The notes under the pieces were generated by a model that saw only the letters and a program-made list of their open reading frames with translations, did no database searches and was not told the DNA's origin. DNA of 64,000 nt. It comes from CAMLOF01 sp041913045. GTDB lineage: Bacteria; Pseudomonadota; Gammaproteobacteria; Burkholderiales; Burkholderiaceae_C. Numbering within the stretch: the stretch's first letter is position 1; every line of letters starts with the position of its first letter. Both the position numbers and the translations under genes were made by a program. The DNA lies in contig JAYSGB010000011.1 in the NCBI GenBank assembly GCA_041913045.1, positions 53,069 through 117,068 on the forward strand, given 5' to 3'. Of this stretch, positions 43,809 through 52,795 are shown piece by piece.

Positions 43809-44579
43809 TCAGTGTCCTCCGGTGCCCAGGTAGGCCGCAATCACTTTTTCGTTCCGCTGCACTTCTGCAGGAGATCCCTCGGCCAGTTGCTTGCCGTAGT
43901 CCAACACGGTCACACGGTCGCACAGGCCCATCACCAGCTTCACGTCGTGTTCGATCAGCAGGATGGTGCGGTTGTCGTTGCGGATGCGGTCGATCAGTTC
44001 ACGCAGCTGCACCTTTTCGGTGGCGTTCATGCCAGCGGCGGGTTCGTCAAGCGCAATCAGTTGCGGGTCGGTTGCCAAGGCACGGGCAATCTCCAGGCGG
44101 CGCTGGTCGCCGTAGCTCAGCGTGCGCGACTTGTAGTCGGCGTACTTGCCTATGCCCACGTACTCCAGCAGCTCCATGGCGCGGTCGGCAATGGCCTTTT
44201 CTTCCGACTTGAAGCCGGGCGTGCGCAGAACGGCACCCAGCAGCCCCGATTTGGTGCGCACGTGGCGCCCCACCATCACGTTTTCCAGCACGGTCATCTC
44301 GGCAAACAGTCGGATGTTCTGGAACGTACGGGCGATACCGGCCCTGGCCACCTCGTGCACCGCCGTGGGGGTGTAAGGCTTGCCTGCCAGCTCGAAAGAG
44401 CCCGTGTCGGGCGTGTACAGGCCCGTCAACACGTTGAAGAAGGTCGTCTTGCCCGCGCCGTTGGGACCGATCAGGCCATACACCTGGCCGCGCTTGATCT
44501 CGATGCCAACGTCGCTCAGGGCCTGCAGGCCGCCGAAGCGTTTGGAGACGTTGGCCACTTTCAGAATGGTTTCGCTCAT
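43809..44579 (-). CDS. livG: Branched-chain amino acid ABC transporter, ATPase
   Basis: 256 residues. Walker A is GPNGAGKTTFFN, the signature LSYGDQRRLEIARAL and Walker B QLIALDEPAAGMN, the pattern of LivG. The H-loop lies in LLIEHDVKLVM. It pairs with LivF. It begins 13 bp after livM and ends 1 bp before livF, so the genes are co-translated. Confidence 0.95.
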   Translation of the reverse strand: MSETILKVANVSKRFGGLQALSDVGIEIKRGQVYGLIGPNGAGKTTFFNVLTGLYTPDTGSFELAGKPYTPTAVHEVARAGIARTFQNIRLFAEMTVLENVMVGRHVRTKSGLLGAVLRTPGFKSEEKAIADRAMELLEYVGIGKYADYKSRTLSYGDQRRLEIARALATDPQLIALDEPAAGMNATEKVQLRELIDRIRNDNRTILLIEHDVKLVMGLCDRVTVLDYGKQLAEGSPAEVQRNEKVIAAYLGTGGH

Positions 44580-44592
44580 GTGTGACTCCGCC

Positions 44593-45678
44593 TCACTTGC
44601 TCAGGGATTTGCCATGCTCCGGCGACGGCCACAGGCCACGCGGACGAAGCAGCATGATGACGATCATGGCCAGTGCGATCAGCAGCTGACGCAGGATCTC
44701 GGGGCCGAGGCGGCCGTCGGTCATGGCGGTCAGCGGGTGCGCCACGTGACGCAGCACCTCCGGCAGGCCAGCCAGCACCAGGGCGCCGAGCACCACACCG
44801 GGGATGTGACCCAGGCCGCCCAGCACCACCATGGCGATGATCATGATCGATTCCATCAGGATGAACGATTCGGGATACACGCCACGCATGAAGGAGGCGA
44901 ACAGTACGCCCGAAACACCACCGAAGCTCGCGCTCATGCCGAAGGCGGCCAGCTTGAGGTTGCGGGTGTTCAAGCCCATGGCCTTGGCAGCGATCTCGTC
45001 TTCACGGATAGCCATCCAGGCACGGCCGATGCGGGAATCCTGCAGACGGTAGCTGATGACGATGGCACCAACCACGAAGAACAGGATCAGGTAGTAGTAC
45101 AGCGTCACCGACTCGAAGGTGTAGCCACCCACGGTCAGGCGCTGGCTCATGTCATGGCCAAACACCTTGACGGCGTCCACGTTGCTGATGCCCTTGGGGC
45201 CGTTGGTCAGGTTGATCGGACGGTCCAGGTTGAGCATGAAGATGCGCACGATCTCGCCGAAACCCAGCGTCACGATGGCCAGGTAGTCACCACGCAGCTT
45301 GAGCACCGGGAAGCCCAGCGTCAAGCCCGTGACTGCCGCAAGCACACCGGCCATCACCATGACGATCCAGAAGTTCATGTGCAACCCGTTGGGGAAATTC
45401 ACACGGATGAACTCGAAGGTCTCGGTCAGGTGCGGTGACGCGAGCAGGCTGTACATGTACGAGCCCACGGCAAAGAAGGCGATGAAGCCCAGGTCGAGCA
45501 GACCGGCATGGCCCACCACGATGTTCAGGCCCAGGGCCAGCAGAACGTAGAGCAGCGCCACGTCCACGATACGGACCCAGGAATTGCTGCCGGTTGCCTG
45601 CAGCAGCAGGGGCAGAACGGCCAGCGCGATGGCCGCGATCGCAAACGCGATCAGTTTGGCGGATTTGGAATTCGTCAT
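44593..45678 (-). CDS. livM: Branched-chain amino acid ABC transporter, permease
   Basis: 361 residues with about nine membrane helices. The LivM pattern is clear in LALGLNIVVGHAGLLDLGFIAFFAVGSY and in RAIREDEIAA-type KAMGLNTRNLKL. It forms the membrane channel with LivH. I begin at the ATG at 45678 (MTNSKSAK). Although the specificity is labelled branched-chain amino acids, members also import amides or urea; no binding protein is present to decide. Confidence 0.93.
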   Translation of the reverse strand: MTNSKSAKLIAFAIAAIALAVLPLLLQATGSNSWVRIVDVALLYVLLALGLNIVVGHAGLLDLGFIAFFAVGSYMYSLLASPHLTETFEFIRVNFPNGLHMNFWIVMVMAGVLAAVTGLTLGFPVLKLRGDYLAIVTLGFGEIVRIFMLNLDRPINLTNGPKGISNVDAVKVFGHDMSQRLTVGGYTFESVTLYYYLILFFVVGAIVISYRLQDSRIGRAWMAIREDEIAAKAMGLNTRNLKLAAFGMSASFGGVSGVLFASFMRGVYPESFILMESIMIIAMVVLGGLGHIPGVVLGALVLAGLPEVLRHVAHPLTAMTDGRLGPEILRQLLIALAMIVIMLLRPRGLWPSPEHGKSLSK

Positions 45679-45697
45679 GTTGTCGTCTCCTTGGCGC

Positions 45698-46627
45698 TCA
45701 GGCACGGTCGGCCACACGCTCACCCAGCAGACCGGACGGACGCAGGGTCAGCACAAGCGCCAGCACAATGAAGGCGAAGATGTCGGCGTACTGGCTGCCC
45801 AGGAAGCCGCCAGTCAAGGGGCCCAGGTAGCCTGCGCCCAGGGACTCGATCAGCCCCAGAGCCACGCCACCCAGCACGGCACCAGCCAGGTTGCCGATAC
45901 CGCCCATGACCGCTGCCACGAAGGCCTTGAGGCCAGGCATGAAGCCCATGGCGTGCTGCACGGTGCCGTAGTTCGATGCCCACATGATGCCCGCGATGGC
46001 GGCCAGCATGGCGCCGATGATGAAGGTGGCGGAGATCACCACGTCAGGCTTGATGCCCATGAGGCCCGCGACGCGAGGGTTCTCGGCCGTGGCGCGCATG
46101 GCGCGGCCCAGGTTGGTCTTGTTGACGATATACATCAGCAACGACAGCACGATCACAGTGGTGGCCAGGATGGTCAACTGCGTGACGGAGATCACGGCGC
46201 CACCCAGGTGGATGGGGTCCTGCGACAACAGCGTGGGGTAGGACTTGGGGTTCGGCTTCCAGATGATCATGGCCAGCGTCTGCAGCAGGATGCTCATACC
46301 AATGGCTGTGATCAGCGGAGCCAGGCGCGGCGAATTGCGCAGGGGCCGGTAAGCCAGCTTTTCAATGCTGTAGTTCAGCACCGCGCACACCACCATGGCG
46401 ATCAGTGCCGAAATGATGAGCAACAACCAACCCGGTACGCCGGGCATGGCTTCGCGCGCCTGCATGATGATGGTCCAACTGGTCAAGGCACCGACCATCA
46501 ACACGTCGCCGTGGGCGAAGTTGATGAGGCCGATGATGCCGTACACCATGGTGTAGCCAAGGGCCACCAAGGCATACATGCTGCCCAGCACCAGACCGTT
46601 GATGATCTGCTGTAGCAAGATGTCCAT
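45698..46627 (-). CDS. livH: Branched-chain amino acid ABC transporter, permease
   Basis: 309 residues with eight or so membrane helices. The LivH hallmark is GLVLGSMYALVALGYTMVYGIIGLINFAHGD near the N-terminus (residues 11-41). The other half contains AVLGGVALGLIESL. It is the first gene of the livHMGF operon. No livK binding-protein gene lies in the window, so the cognate binding protein must be elsewhere. Confidence 0.95.
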   Translation of the reverse strand: MDILLQQIINGLVLGSMYALVALGYTMVYGIIGLINFAHGDVLMVGALTSWTIIMQAREAMPGVPGWLLLIISALIAMVVCAVLNYSIEKLAYRPLRNSPRLAPLITAIGMSILLQTLAMIIWKPNPKSYPTLLSQDPIHLGGAVISVTQLTILATTVIVLSLLMYIVNKTNLGRAMRATAENPRVAGLMGIKPDVVISATFIIGAMLAAIAGIMWASNYGTVQHAMGFMPGLKAFVAAVMGGIGNLAGAVLGGVALGLIESLGAGYLGPLTGGFLGSQYADIFAFIVLALVLTLRPSGLLGERVADRA

Positions 46628-46977
46628 TCAGAAGTTCTCCGTTGTGTGGGACTTGTCCACCTGTGCGTTGTTACGCATAGGTCTACAAAAAACCCGCCTC
46701 TTGAGCCTAATCGTGCAGGCTGGTGGCGGGTCGGTGCGCGGATTTTAGCCATGCTCCGTAACGACGGACTGAGTATTTGCCCCAGCCCCGTCCGGGTTAA
46801 CCCTGCAATTTCCGGGCCGAGACTCACTCCATCAGCAAGACGGTAACTTCATTAGTGCAACTTATCATTGCGCTCACGAAACAGCCTCGACTTATTGCAG
46901 GTGTTACCCGCCCCTACAAAAACAGCAAGGGTTTTCCCCGTACTCAATTAGTCCTATAGAGGACTATATTTCCTATC
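46628..46977. other. 350-bp divergent intergenic region (livH / GntR)
   Basis: It separates livH from a GntR-family gene and must hold both promoters. The only clear structure is the palindrome at 46949-46966. No small ORF or RNA gene is convincing. Confidence 0.5.
46949..46966. promoter_or_regulatory. Palindrome just upstream of the GntR gene
   Basis: TAGTCC-TATAGA-GGACTA is a perfect inverted repeat (6-bp arms) ending 11 bp before the GntR start codon. A GntR-family autoregulatory operator is a natural reading; this is inference. Confidence 0.45.
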
Positions 46978-47718
46978 ATGAAGTCATCATTACAACTGGT
47001 GCAGACATCCGAACCCGGAGTGAGCCGCTACGCGTCGCTGGCTCAGGCGCTTCGCTCTCGCGTGATTGCAGGCGAGTGGCCGCCGGGTACCGCTCTGCCA
47101 GCCGAAAACCAACTGGCCAAGGAGCATGGCGTGGCCCTGGGCACCATGCGCCGCGCGATGGAGTTGCTGGTTGAACAGGGCTTCATCGAGCGCATCCACG
47201 GCCGTGGCACCTTTGTGCGCCAAGGCCTGCCGGGTGCCACGATGCTGCGCTTCTTCCGCTTCGATGGCGGCACGGGCGAAGTGCCTGCGTCGCGGATCGT
47301 TGATCGCCAGACGGTGAGCGCTCCTGCTGCCGTGGCGCGCGGCTTGGGCATTGGCGTTGGGGAGCCGGTGTTGCGGCTGCACCGGTTGAGGCTGATGGGT
47401 GGACACCCCCGCCTGCTGGAAGAACTCTGGCTGCCCGGCGAGTTGTTTGCACCGCTTGCCGACGATGACATCACCACCTGGGGCGATCTGCTTTACCCGA
47501 TGTTCGCCCGCAGGCTGAATATTCATGTGCACCGTGCCCGCGACGAGATTGCATTCGCGGTTCTCGATGCCAGCCAGGCCATGCTGCTGGGCCTTCCCCC
47601 CGGGCACCCTTGCGCCGTGGTGGAACGTGCCGCCTACGACCTCACTGGCCGCTGCGTTGAATGGCGCGTCACGCGCGGCGACGCCCACGCATTTCATTAC
47701 ACCGTCCACATCACCTGA
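46978..47718 (+). CDS. GntR/HutC-family transcriptional regulator
   Basis: 246 residues. A GntR winged helix fills residues 15-85 (YASLAQALRSRVIAGEWPPG, then GTMRRAMELLVEQGFIERI), and a UTRA effector domain follows. It is upstream of a Bug binding protein and an amidohydrolase on the same strand and likely controls them in response to a carboxylate; that is inference. The ATG at 46978 has a weak ribosome-binding site but matches the domain start. Confidence 0.92.
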   Translation: MKSSLQLVQTSEPGVSRYASLAQALRSRVIAGEWPPGTALPAENQLAKEHGVALGTMRRAMELLVEQGFIERIHGRGTFVRQGLPGATMLRFFRFDGGTGEVPASRIVDRQTVSAPAAVARGLGIGVGEPVLRLHRLRLMGGHPRLLEELWLPGELFAPLADDDITTWGDLLYPMFARRLNIHVHRARDEIAFAVLDASQAMLLGLPPGHPCAVVERAAYDLTGRCVEWRVTRGDAHAFHYTVHIT

Positions 47719-47729
47719 GGGTCCGAACC

Positions 47730-48740
47730 ATGCTCCCGGCCAAAATGCCTTCTTTGAATGACGCACGCCTGTCGCGCCGTGCCCTGCTCGCCACCACCGC
47801 CGCCAGCCTTGCCACCCCTTGGGTGGGCGCACAAGCCCAGGGCAAGCTTGCCAGCGGCAAGCCGATCTCGCTGATCGTGTCCTACCCTCCCGGCGGAGGC
47901 GCCGACCTCATGGCCCGCACGATCGCACCCAAACTGGAAGCCGCGTTGGGCCAGACGGTGATCGTCGAGAACAAGGCCGGAGCCAGCGGCCAGCTGGCGG
48001 CTGGGTTCGTGGCGCGTGCCAAACCCGATGGCACCACGCTTCTGCTGGACGCATCCTCGTTTGCGGTCAATCCTTCCCTCTTCCCCAAACTGCCCTATGA
48101 CACGGCCACAGCATTCACACCGCTGGCTGTGGTTGCCACCTTCCCCAACGTGCTGGTGTGCACGCCCAGCTTTGAAGCCAAGAGCGTGAAAGACGTGATC
48201 CGCCTGGCGAAAACCATGCCGTTGAACTACGCGTCTTCAGGCAATGGTTCGGCCCAGCATCTGGCAGGCGCACTCTTCGAGCAACGTGCGGGCGTGAACC
48301 TCACCCACGTGGCCTACCGGGGCGGCGGCCCGGCCATGAACGACGTGATGGGGGGCCAGGTGCCGCTGTTCTTTGCGAACGTTGCATCATCGCTCGGCCA
48401 CATACAGGCAGGCAAGTTGCGTCCACTGGCCGTGACCAGCATGCTGCGGGCGCGCTCATTGCCTGACGTGCCCACGATGGCCGAGGCTGGCGTGGCGGGT
48501 TACGAGGTGCTGGAGTGGAACCCCATCCTGGGACCTGCCGGTATGGCTGCCGACGTGAAGGCCACACTGGTGGCCGCCATCCGCAAGGCGCTGGACGACG
48601 CTGAGGTGCTTGGCCGCATCCGCCAGCTGGGCGGCGACGTGTTCGCCGACGCCAGCCAGCAGACCGCGGGCAAATTCATCGCGGCCCAGCAGGCGCAATG
48701 GGCCAAGGTAATCAAGGAACGCGGCATCACCACCGGATGA
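47730..48740 (+). CDS. Bug-type tripartite tricarboxylate transporter binding protein
   Basis: 336 residues. The N-terminal LSRRALLATTAASL carries a twin-arginine pair, suggesting Tat or Sec export, with cleavage near AQAQG. The mature protein has the Bug signatures SLIVSYPPGGGADLMARTIAP and TVIVENKAGASGQLAAGFVA and NYASSGNGSAQHLAG. Bug proteins bind organic acids in the periplasm with high affinity. It starts 11 bp after the GntR gene and overlaps the amidohydrolase gene, so the three form an operon. Confidence 0.94.
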   Translation: MLPAKMPSLNDARLSRRALLATTAASLATPWVGAQAQGKLASGKPISLIVSYPPGGGADLMARTIAPKLEAALGQTVIVENKAGASGQLAAGFVARAKPDGTTLLLDASSFAVNPSLFPKLPYDTATAFTPLAVVATFPNVLVCTPSFEAKSVKDVIRLAKTMPLNYASSGNGSAQHLAGALFEQRAGVNLTHVAYRGGGPAMNDVMGGQVPLFFANVASSLGHIQAGKLRPLAVTSMLRARSLPDVPTMAEAGVAGYEVLEWNPILGPAGMAADVKATLVAAIRKALDDAEVLGRIRQLGGDVFADASQQTAGKFIAAQQAQWAKVIKERGITTG

Positions 48741-49540
48741 GCCCACACCCGAACTCCATTCCCGGCGGCTGGGATTGCCATGTGCACGTGTTCGACACTG
48801 CGCACCCGGCGCAGACGGGTCACTACCAGCCGGTGTTGCGCGACTTGGCCGAGATAGAGCAGGTTGCAGAGCCGCAAGGCGTTGGCCATCTGGTCTTGGT
48901 ACAGCCCAGCGTCTATGGCACCGACAACCGTTTGATGCTGCAGGCGCTGGCCCGCAAACCGGGGCGCCACCGTGGCGTGGTGGTGCTGGACACCAACGTG
49001 CTCGACACCGAACTTGATGAGATGCACGACCTGGGGGTGCGCGGTGTGCGCTTCAACCTGGTGTCCCCCGTGGGCAACGGGCCCGAAGCCTTTCGCGCAC
49101 TGGCGCCTCGGCTGAAGGCGCGCGGCTGGCACGTGCAGTGGTATGCCCGGGCCGAACAGCTTGCCACCATTGCCGACCTGCATGAAGGCAGCGGCCTGAC
49201 ACCGGTACTCGACCACCTGGCGGGGCTGCACCCGGGCATGGGCGCCACAAGCCCGGCGTGGGCCGCGCTGCAACGCCTGGCCGGTATGGGTGCGTGGGTC
49301 AAGCTCTCGGGCTGGTACCGCCTGCAAGACACGGCACCTTACAACGCCCTGCACCAGCAGATCCTTCGGGTCGCGGCTTGCCTGGGCGAGCGCCTGGTGT
49401 GGGGGTCCGACTGGCCGCACACCGCGTTTGACCATGACGCCCTGCCCCCCTACGAAAGCGTGTGGCATCCGGTGGTGCAGGCTCTGGGCGAAACCCGGGC
49501 GGCAACCGTTCGCGCAGCAGGCGCCTTGCTTTACGCCTGA
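48737..49540 (+). CDS. Amidohydrolase-2 family metal-dependent hydrolase
   Basis: 267 residues. The metal motif CHVHVFD is at about residues 14-20, and VWGSDWPHTAFD carries the terminal Asp; family members include lactonases such as 2-pyrone-4,6-dicarboxylate hydrolase. It likely hydrolyses a lactone or related carboxylic acid imported by the neighbouring systems, but the substrate cannot be named. The ATG overlaps the Bug gene stop (ATGA), which decides the start. Confidence 0.88.
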   Translation: MSPHPNSIPGGWDCHVHVFDTAHPAQTGHYQPVLRDLAEIEQVAEPQGVGHLVLVQPSVYGTDNRLMLQALARKPGRHRGVVVLDTNVLDTELDEMHDLGVRGVRFNLVSPVGNGPEAFRALAPRLKARGWHVQWYARAEQLATIADLHEGSGLTPVLDHLAGLHPGMGATSPAWAALQRLAGMGAWVKLSGWYRLQDTAPYNALHQQILRVAACLGERLVWGSDWPHTAFDHDALPPYESVWHPVVQALGETRAATVRAAGALLYA

Positions 49541-49559
49541 ACTCAAGAGAGACTCGGGC

Positions 49560-50228
49560 ATGCGCATACTCCTGGCGGAAGACGAAACCGAACTGGGCAC
49601 CTGGCTGGTCAAGGCACTCGGCCAGAACGACTTCCAGGTCGATTGGGTGAACGACGGCCGCATGGTGCGCCGCAGCCTCAAGGCCACCAAGTACGACGCG
49701 CTCATCCTCGACCTGGGTCTGCCCGGCCTGGGTGGGCACGATGTGCTGTCTGACCTGCGCGACGCCGACGAGCGCCTGCCCGTGCTCATACTCACCGCGC
49801 GGGATTCGCTGATGGAACGCGTCAGCTGCCTGCACGGCGGTGCCGATGACTTTCTGGCCAAACCATTTGACGTGGCGGAGCTTGAGGCCCGGTTGATCGC
49901 GTTGATCCGCAGATCGCGCGGGCAGGAGCACCCGCGCTTTGCCTGCGGGCCGCTGAGCTACGACAGCGCCTCCAAACAGTTCCGTCTGCAGCATGACGTG
50001 CTCAGCCTCACGCCACGCGAGCACGCCGTGTTGCGCGCACTGATACAGCACCCTGGCGAACCGCTCTCCAAACGCGAACTGCTGGAACGCGTGTTCTCTG
50101 ACGAACAGGATGTGAACCCCGAGGCCATCGAGGTGCTGATCCACCGCCTTCGCAAACGGCTAGAAGCCTCGCCAGTGCGCATCGCCACGCTGCGCGGCCT
50201 GGGCTACCTGCTCGAAAGCACGCCGTGA
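49560..50228 (+). CDS. tctD: TctD-type response regulator (OmpR family)
   Basis: 222 residues. The receiver domain has the acidic pair EDE near residue 8, phosphorylated Asp in LILDLGLPG (near residue 51) and Lys in LAKPFD. The C-terminal winged helix follows (LTPREHAVLRAL, then NPEAIEVLIHRLRKRLE). It is paired with a histidine kinase whose start overlaps its stop (GTGA), and with downstream tctCBA that it probably activates. Confidence 0.92.
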   Translation: MRILLAEDETELGTWLVKALGQNDFQVDWVNDGRMVRRSLKATKYDALILDLGLPGLGGHDVLSDLRDADERLPVLILTARDSLMERVSCLHGGADDFLAKPFDVAELEARLIALIRRSRGQEHPRFACGPLSYDSASKQFRLQHDVLSLTPREHAVLRALIQHPGEPLSKRELLERVFSDEQDVNPEAIEVLIHRLRKRLEASPVRIATLRGLGYLLESTP

Positions 50229-51649
50229 CGCTGACGAGTTGGACGCGAACGAGCATCCGGCGCTTTTTGCTGGTCCTGCTGCTGCCAGGCCTGGGCGCCG
50301 TGTTCGCGGGGGAGCTTTGGCTTGCCTGGCGCACGGCCAGCGAGGCGGCTGATGCGGCCTACGACCGCTCCTTGCTGGGCGCAGTGAAGTCCATCGACTC
50401 CAGCATCTCCACCGCCAGCGGTGGGCTGGGCGTCGAGTTGCCATACCGCATGCTGGAGTTCTTCGAGTTGACCGCCCAAGGCCAGGTTTTCTACCGCGTC
50501 GCCACCGAAGATGGGCTGGTCGAAATTGGCAGCGCAGACCTGCCGCCCCCGCCTCAGCCACTGATGACGGGCCAGCCCCAATTCCACGAAGGTGAATACG
50601 TGGGCCAGGCGGTACGCGTGGGAAGCTACGCAAGGGAACTGAACCCGCCGCTGGCCGGACAGAGCGAACCGCAGCGCGTGGTGATCCAGGTGGCCGAGAC
50701 CCTGGAGGCACGCAATGACTTCCGCCGATCGCTGGTACTGCAGTCGCTGGCGCGCGATGTGCTGCTGATGCTGGCAGCCACCGGACTGCTGGCGTTGGCC
50801 ATTGCCTGGGCCATGCGGCCCTTGGACCAGATTCGCCAAGAGGTGGATGCACGCGATCCGCAAGATCTGACGCCGATGGACGACACTGGCGCGCCCGCCG
50901 AAGTTCGGCCACTCGTGCAAGCCATCAACCATCACATCGAACGCAACCGGGAACAGACAGAAGCACGCAGGCGCTTCATCGACGATGCGTCACACCAACT
51001 GCGCACGCCGCTGGCCACACTGGCGACGCAGGTGGCCTATGCCCAGCGCGAGAACGACCCCGCGCAACTACGCGAGGTGCTGGACAACATCCGGCAGCAA
51101 TTGGACGAAACCATACGCCAGACCAACCAGATGCTCTCGCTGGCCCGCGCCGACAGCGCGCCCGCGCAGCGTCAGCCCTTTGACGCCGTGGCACTGGCCG
51201 AGGCACTGATACGACAGTGGTGGGCACTCGCACGCGACCAGGGCGTGGACCTGGGACTGGACGCCCCCGACAGCCCAATAACCCTTCAAGGCGAACCCGA
51301 CTTGCTGCGCGAAGCCTTGTCCAACCTGCTGCACAACGCCATCCGCCACGGCGGCGCGGGTTGCCAGGTCACGTTGGTGGTGCGGAGCGAACCCGGCGGT
51401 AAGGTGCAACTCACGGTAGTGGACAACGGCCCGGGCCTGCCGCCAGGCGAATTGGCCCGTGCGGGCGAGCGCTTTTTCCGAGGCAGCGGCGTCTCCCAGC
51501 CGGGCTCTGGCCTGGGCTTGGCCATCGTAAGCACAGTGGCCCAGCGCCATGGCGGGCAGATGAGAGTGAACGGCGGCCCCGCGGGCCGGGGATTGGCCGT
51601 CACGCTGAACTTGCCCGTCTCTCCAAGCGCCGAATCCAATCAGGGTTAA
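50225..51649 (+). CDS. tctE: TctE-type sensor histidine kinase
   Basis: 474 residues. It has two membrane segments (about 13-32 and 180-198) around a ~145-residue periplasmic sensor, then a HAMP-like linker. The phosphorylated His is in FIDDASHQLRTPLATL, and the catalytic N, G1 and G2 boxes are LSNLLHNAIRHGG, VVDNGPGLPP and GSGLGLAIV. It senses a tricarboxylate-like ligand in the periplasm and phosphorylates TctD. The start is GTG, overlapping tctD. Confidence 0.92.
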   Translation: MTLTSWTRTSIRRFLLVLLLPGLGAVFAGELWLAWRTASEAADAAYDRSLLGAVKSIDSSISTASGGLGVELPYRMLEFFELTAQGQVFYRVATEDGLVEIGSADLPPPPQPLMTGQPQFHEGEYVGQAVRVGSYARELNPPLAGQSEPQRVVIQVAETLEARNDFRRSLVLQSLARDVLLMLAATGLLALAIAWAMRPLDQIRQEVDARDPQDLTPMDDTGAPAEVRPLVQAINHHIERNREQTEARRRFIDDASHQLRTPLATLATQVAYAQRENDPAQLREVLDNIRQQLDETIRQTNQMLSLARADSAPAQRQPFDAVALAEALIRQWWALARDQGVDLGLDAPDSPITLQGEPDLLREALSNLLHNAIRHGGAGCQVTLVVRSEPGGKVQLTVVDNGPGLPPGELARAGERFFRGSGVSQPGSGLGLAIVSTVAQRHGGQMRVNGGPAGRGLAVTLNLPVSPSAESNQG

Positions 51650-51671
51650 CCCTCGTTTTTTTGCCGATTTT

Positions 51672-51706
51672 CTGAAAGCGCGCTGAAAGTGCCCGTTGTC
51701 TACAGT
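51672..51706 (+). promoter_or_regulatory. Candidate TctD-binding repeats and -10 box for tctCBA
   Basis: CTGAAAG occurs at 51672-51678 and 51683-51689, a direct repeat with the 11-bp period typical of OmpR-family binding sites. A TACAGT -10-like box follows at 51701-51706, placing the repeats over the -35 region. This suggests class II activation of tctCBA by TctD; the start site is inferred. Confidence 0.55.
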
Positions 51707-51762
51707 GCCCTCATCGCACCTCGTCCGGTGCGAGCGTTCCGCCCCATCAAGGAGACACTTTC

Positions 51763-52749
51763 ATGAGCATCGCATCCAAGTTCGCCGCCCTTGCCGTATC
51801 GGCTGTTGCCCTGGCCGCCAGCGCCAACCCGCTTGAAAAGACCGAGTGCATCGCCCCAGCAAAGCCAGGTGGCGGCTTCGACCTGACCTGCAAGCTGGTG
51901 CAAAGCGCGCTGCAAGATGGCAAGTTCATCACCGACCCCATGCGCGTGACCTACATGCCTGGCGGCATCGGCGCAGTGGCCTACAACACCGTGATCGCGC
52001 AGAAGCCCGATGCGGCCAACGCCATCGTCGCGTTCTCGGGCGGCTCGCTGCTTAACCTGGCCCAGGGCAAGTTCGGCCGCTACACCGAGAACGACGTGCG
52101 TTGGCTGGCGGCCATCGGTACAGACTACGGTGCCGTGGTGGTGGCAGAGAACTCCCCCTTCAAAACGCTCAAGGACGTGATGGCCGCCATGAAGGCCGAC
52201 CCCACCAAGGTGGTGCTCGGCGCTGGCGGCACTGTTGGCAGCCAGGACTGGATGAAAGCCGCGTTGACCGCGCGCGCCGGCGGCGTGAACCCCAAGACCA
52301 TGCGCTACGTCGCTTTCGAAGGCGGCGGCGAGGCGCTGACCGCGCTCCAGGGCGGCCACATCCACGTCTTCACCGGGGACGCGGCCGAGGCCATGCAGCA
52401 GATCAAGGCTGGCGCCAAGGTCCGCATTCTGGCGGTGATGAACGACAAGCGCCTGCCTGGCGATATGGCCAACATCCCCACAGCCACCGAGCAGGGGTAT
52501 GACGTGGATTGGCCCATCGTTCGCGGCTTCTACGTGGGCCCCAAGGTCAGCGACGCCGACTACAAGGTGTGGGTCGATACCTTCACCAAGCTGATGGCCA
52601 CACCCGCCTACGACAAGCTGCGCAACGAGCGTGGCCTGTTCCCCATGGCCCTGACCGGCGCCCCGTTGGACGCCTACGTCAAGAAGCAGGTGGCGGGCTA
52701 CCGCAAGCTGGCTGAAGAGTTTGGCCTGAACGTCGTCCCGGCCAAGTGA
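51763..52749 (+). CDS. tctC: Tricarboxylate-binding protein
   Basis: 328 residues. A signal peptide runs to ALAASA, then the Bug-family pattern IAPAKPGGGFDLTCKLVQSAL, VTYMPGGIGAVAYNTVIAQ, and FSGGSLLNLAQGKFG follows. It differs from the Bug protein at 47730, so the locus has two binding proteins. It captures citrate-like acids in the periplasm for TctBA. AAGGAGA precedes the ATG. A hairpin separates it from tctB. Confidence 0.94.
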   Translation: MSIASKFAALAVSAVALAASANPLEKTECIAPAKPGGGFDLTCKLVQSALQDGKFITDPMRVTYMPGGIGAVAYNTVIAQKPDAANAIVAFSGGSLLNLAQGKFGRYTENDVRWLAAIGTDYGAVVVAENSPFKTLKDVMAAMKADPTKVVLGAGGTVGSQDWMKAALTARAGGVNPKTMRYVAFEGGGEALTALQGGHIHVFTGDAAEAMQQIKAGAKVRILAVMNDKRLPGDMANIPTATEQGYDVDWPIVRGFYVGPKVSDADYKVWVDTFTKLMATPAYDKLRNERGLFPMALTGAPLDAYVKKQVAGYRKLAEEFGLNVVPAK

Positions 52750-52750
52750 T

Positions 52751-52772
52751 GCCCGCGGGGCCCCGCGCGGGC
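52751..52772 (+). other. GC-rich hairpin between tctC and tctB
   Basis: GCCCGCG (52751-52757) pairs with CGCGGGC (52766-52772) around an 8-nt loop, right after the tctC stop. Without a T run it probably acts as an mRNA stabiliser that keeps tctC more abundant than tctBA, as often seen for binding proteins. Confidence 0.55.
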
Positions 52773-52795
52773 CCCGCTCCCCACCGGAGTTCCCC

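Noticed and set aside
51642..51653. AGGGTTAACCCT plus a T run as a terminator after tctE
   Set aside because: The stem is only 4 bp with a 4-nt loop and overlaps the tctE stop. It is too weak to call.
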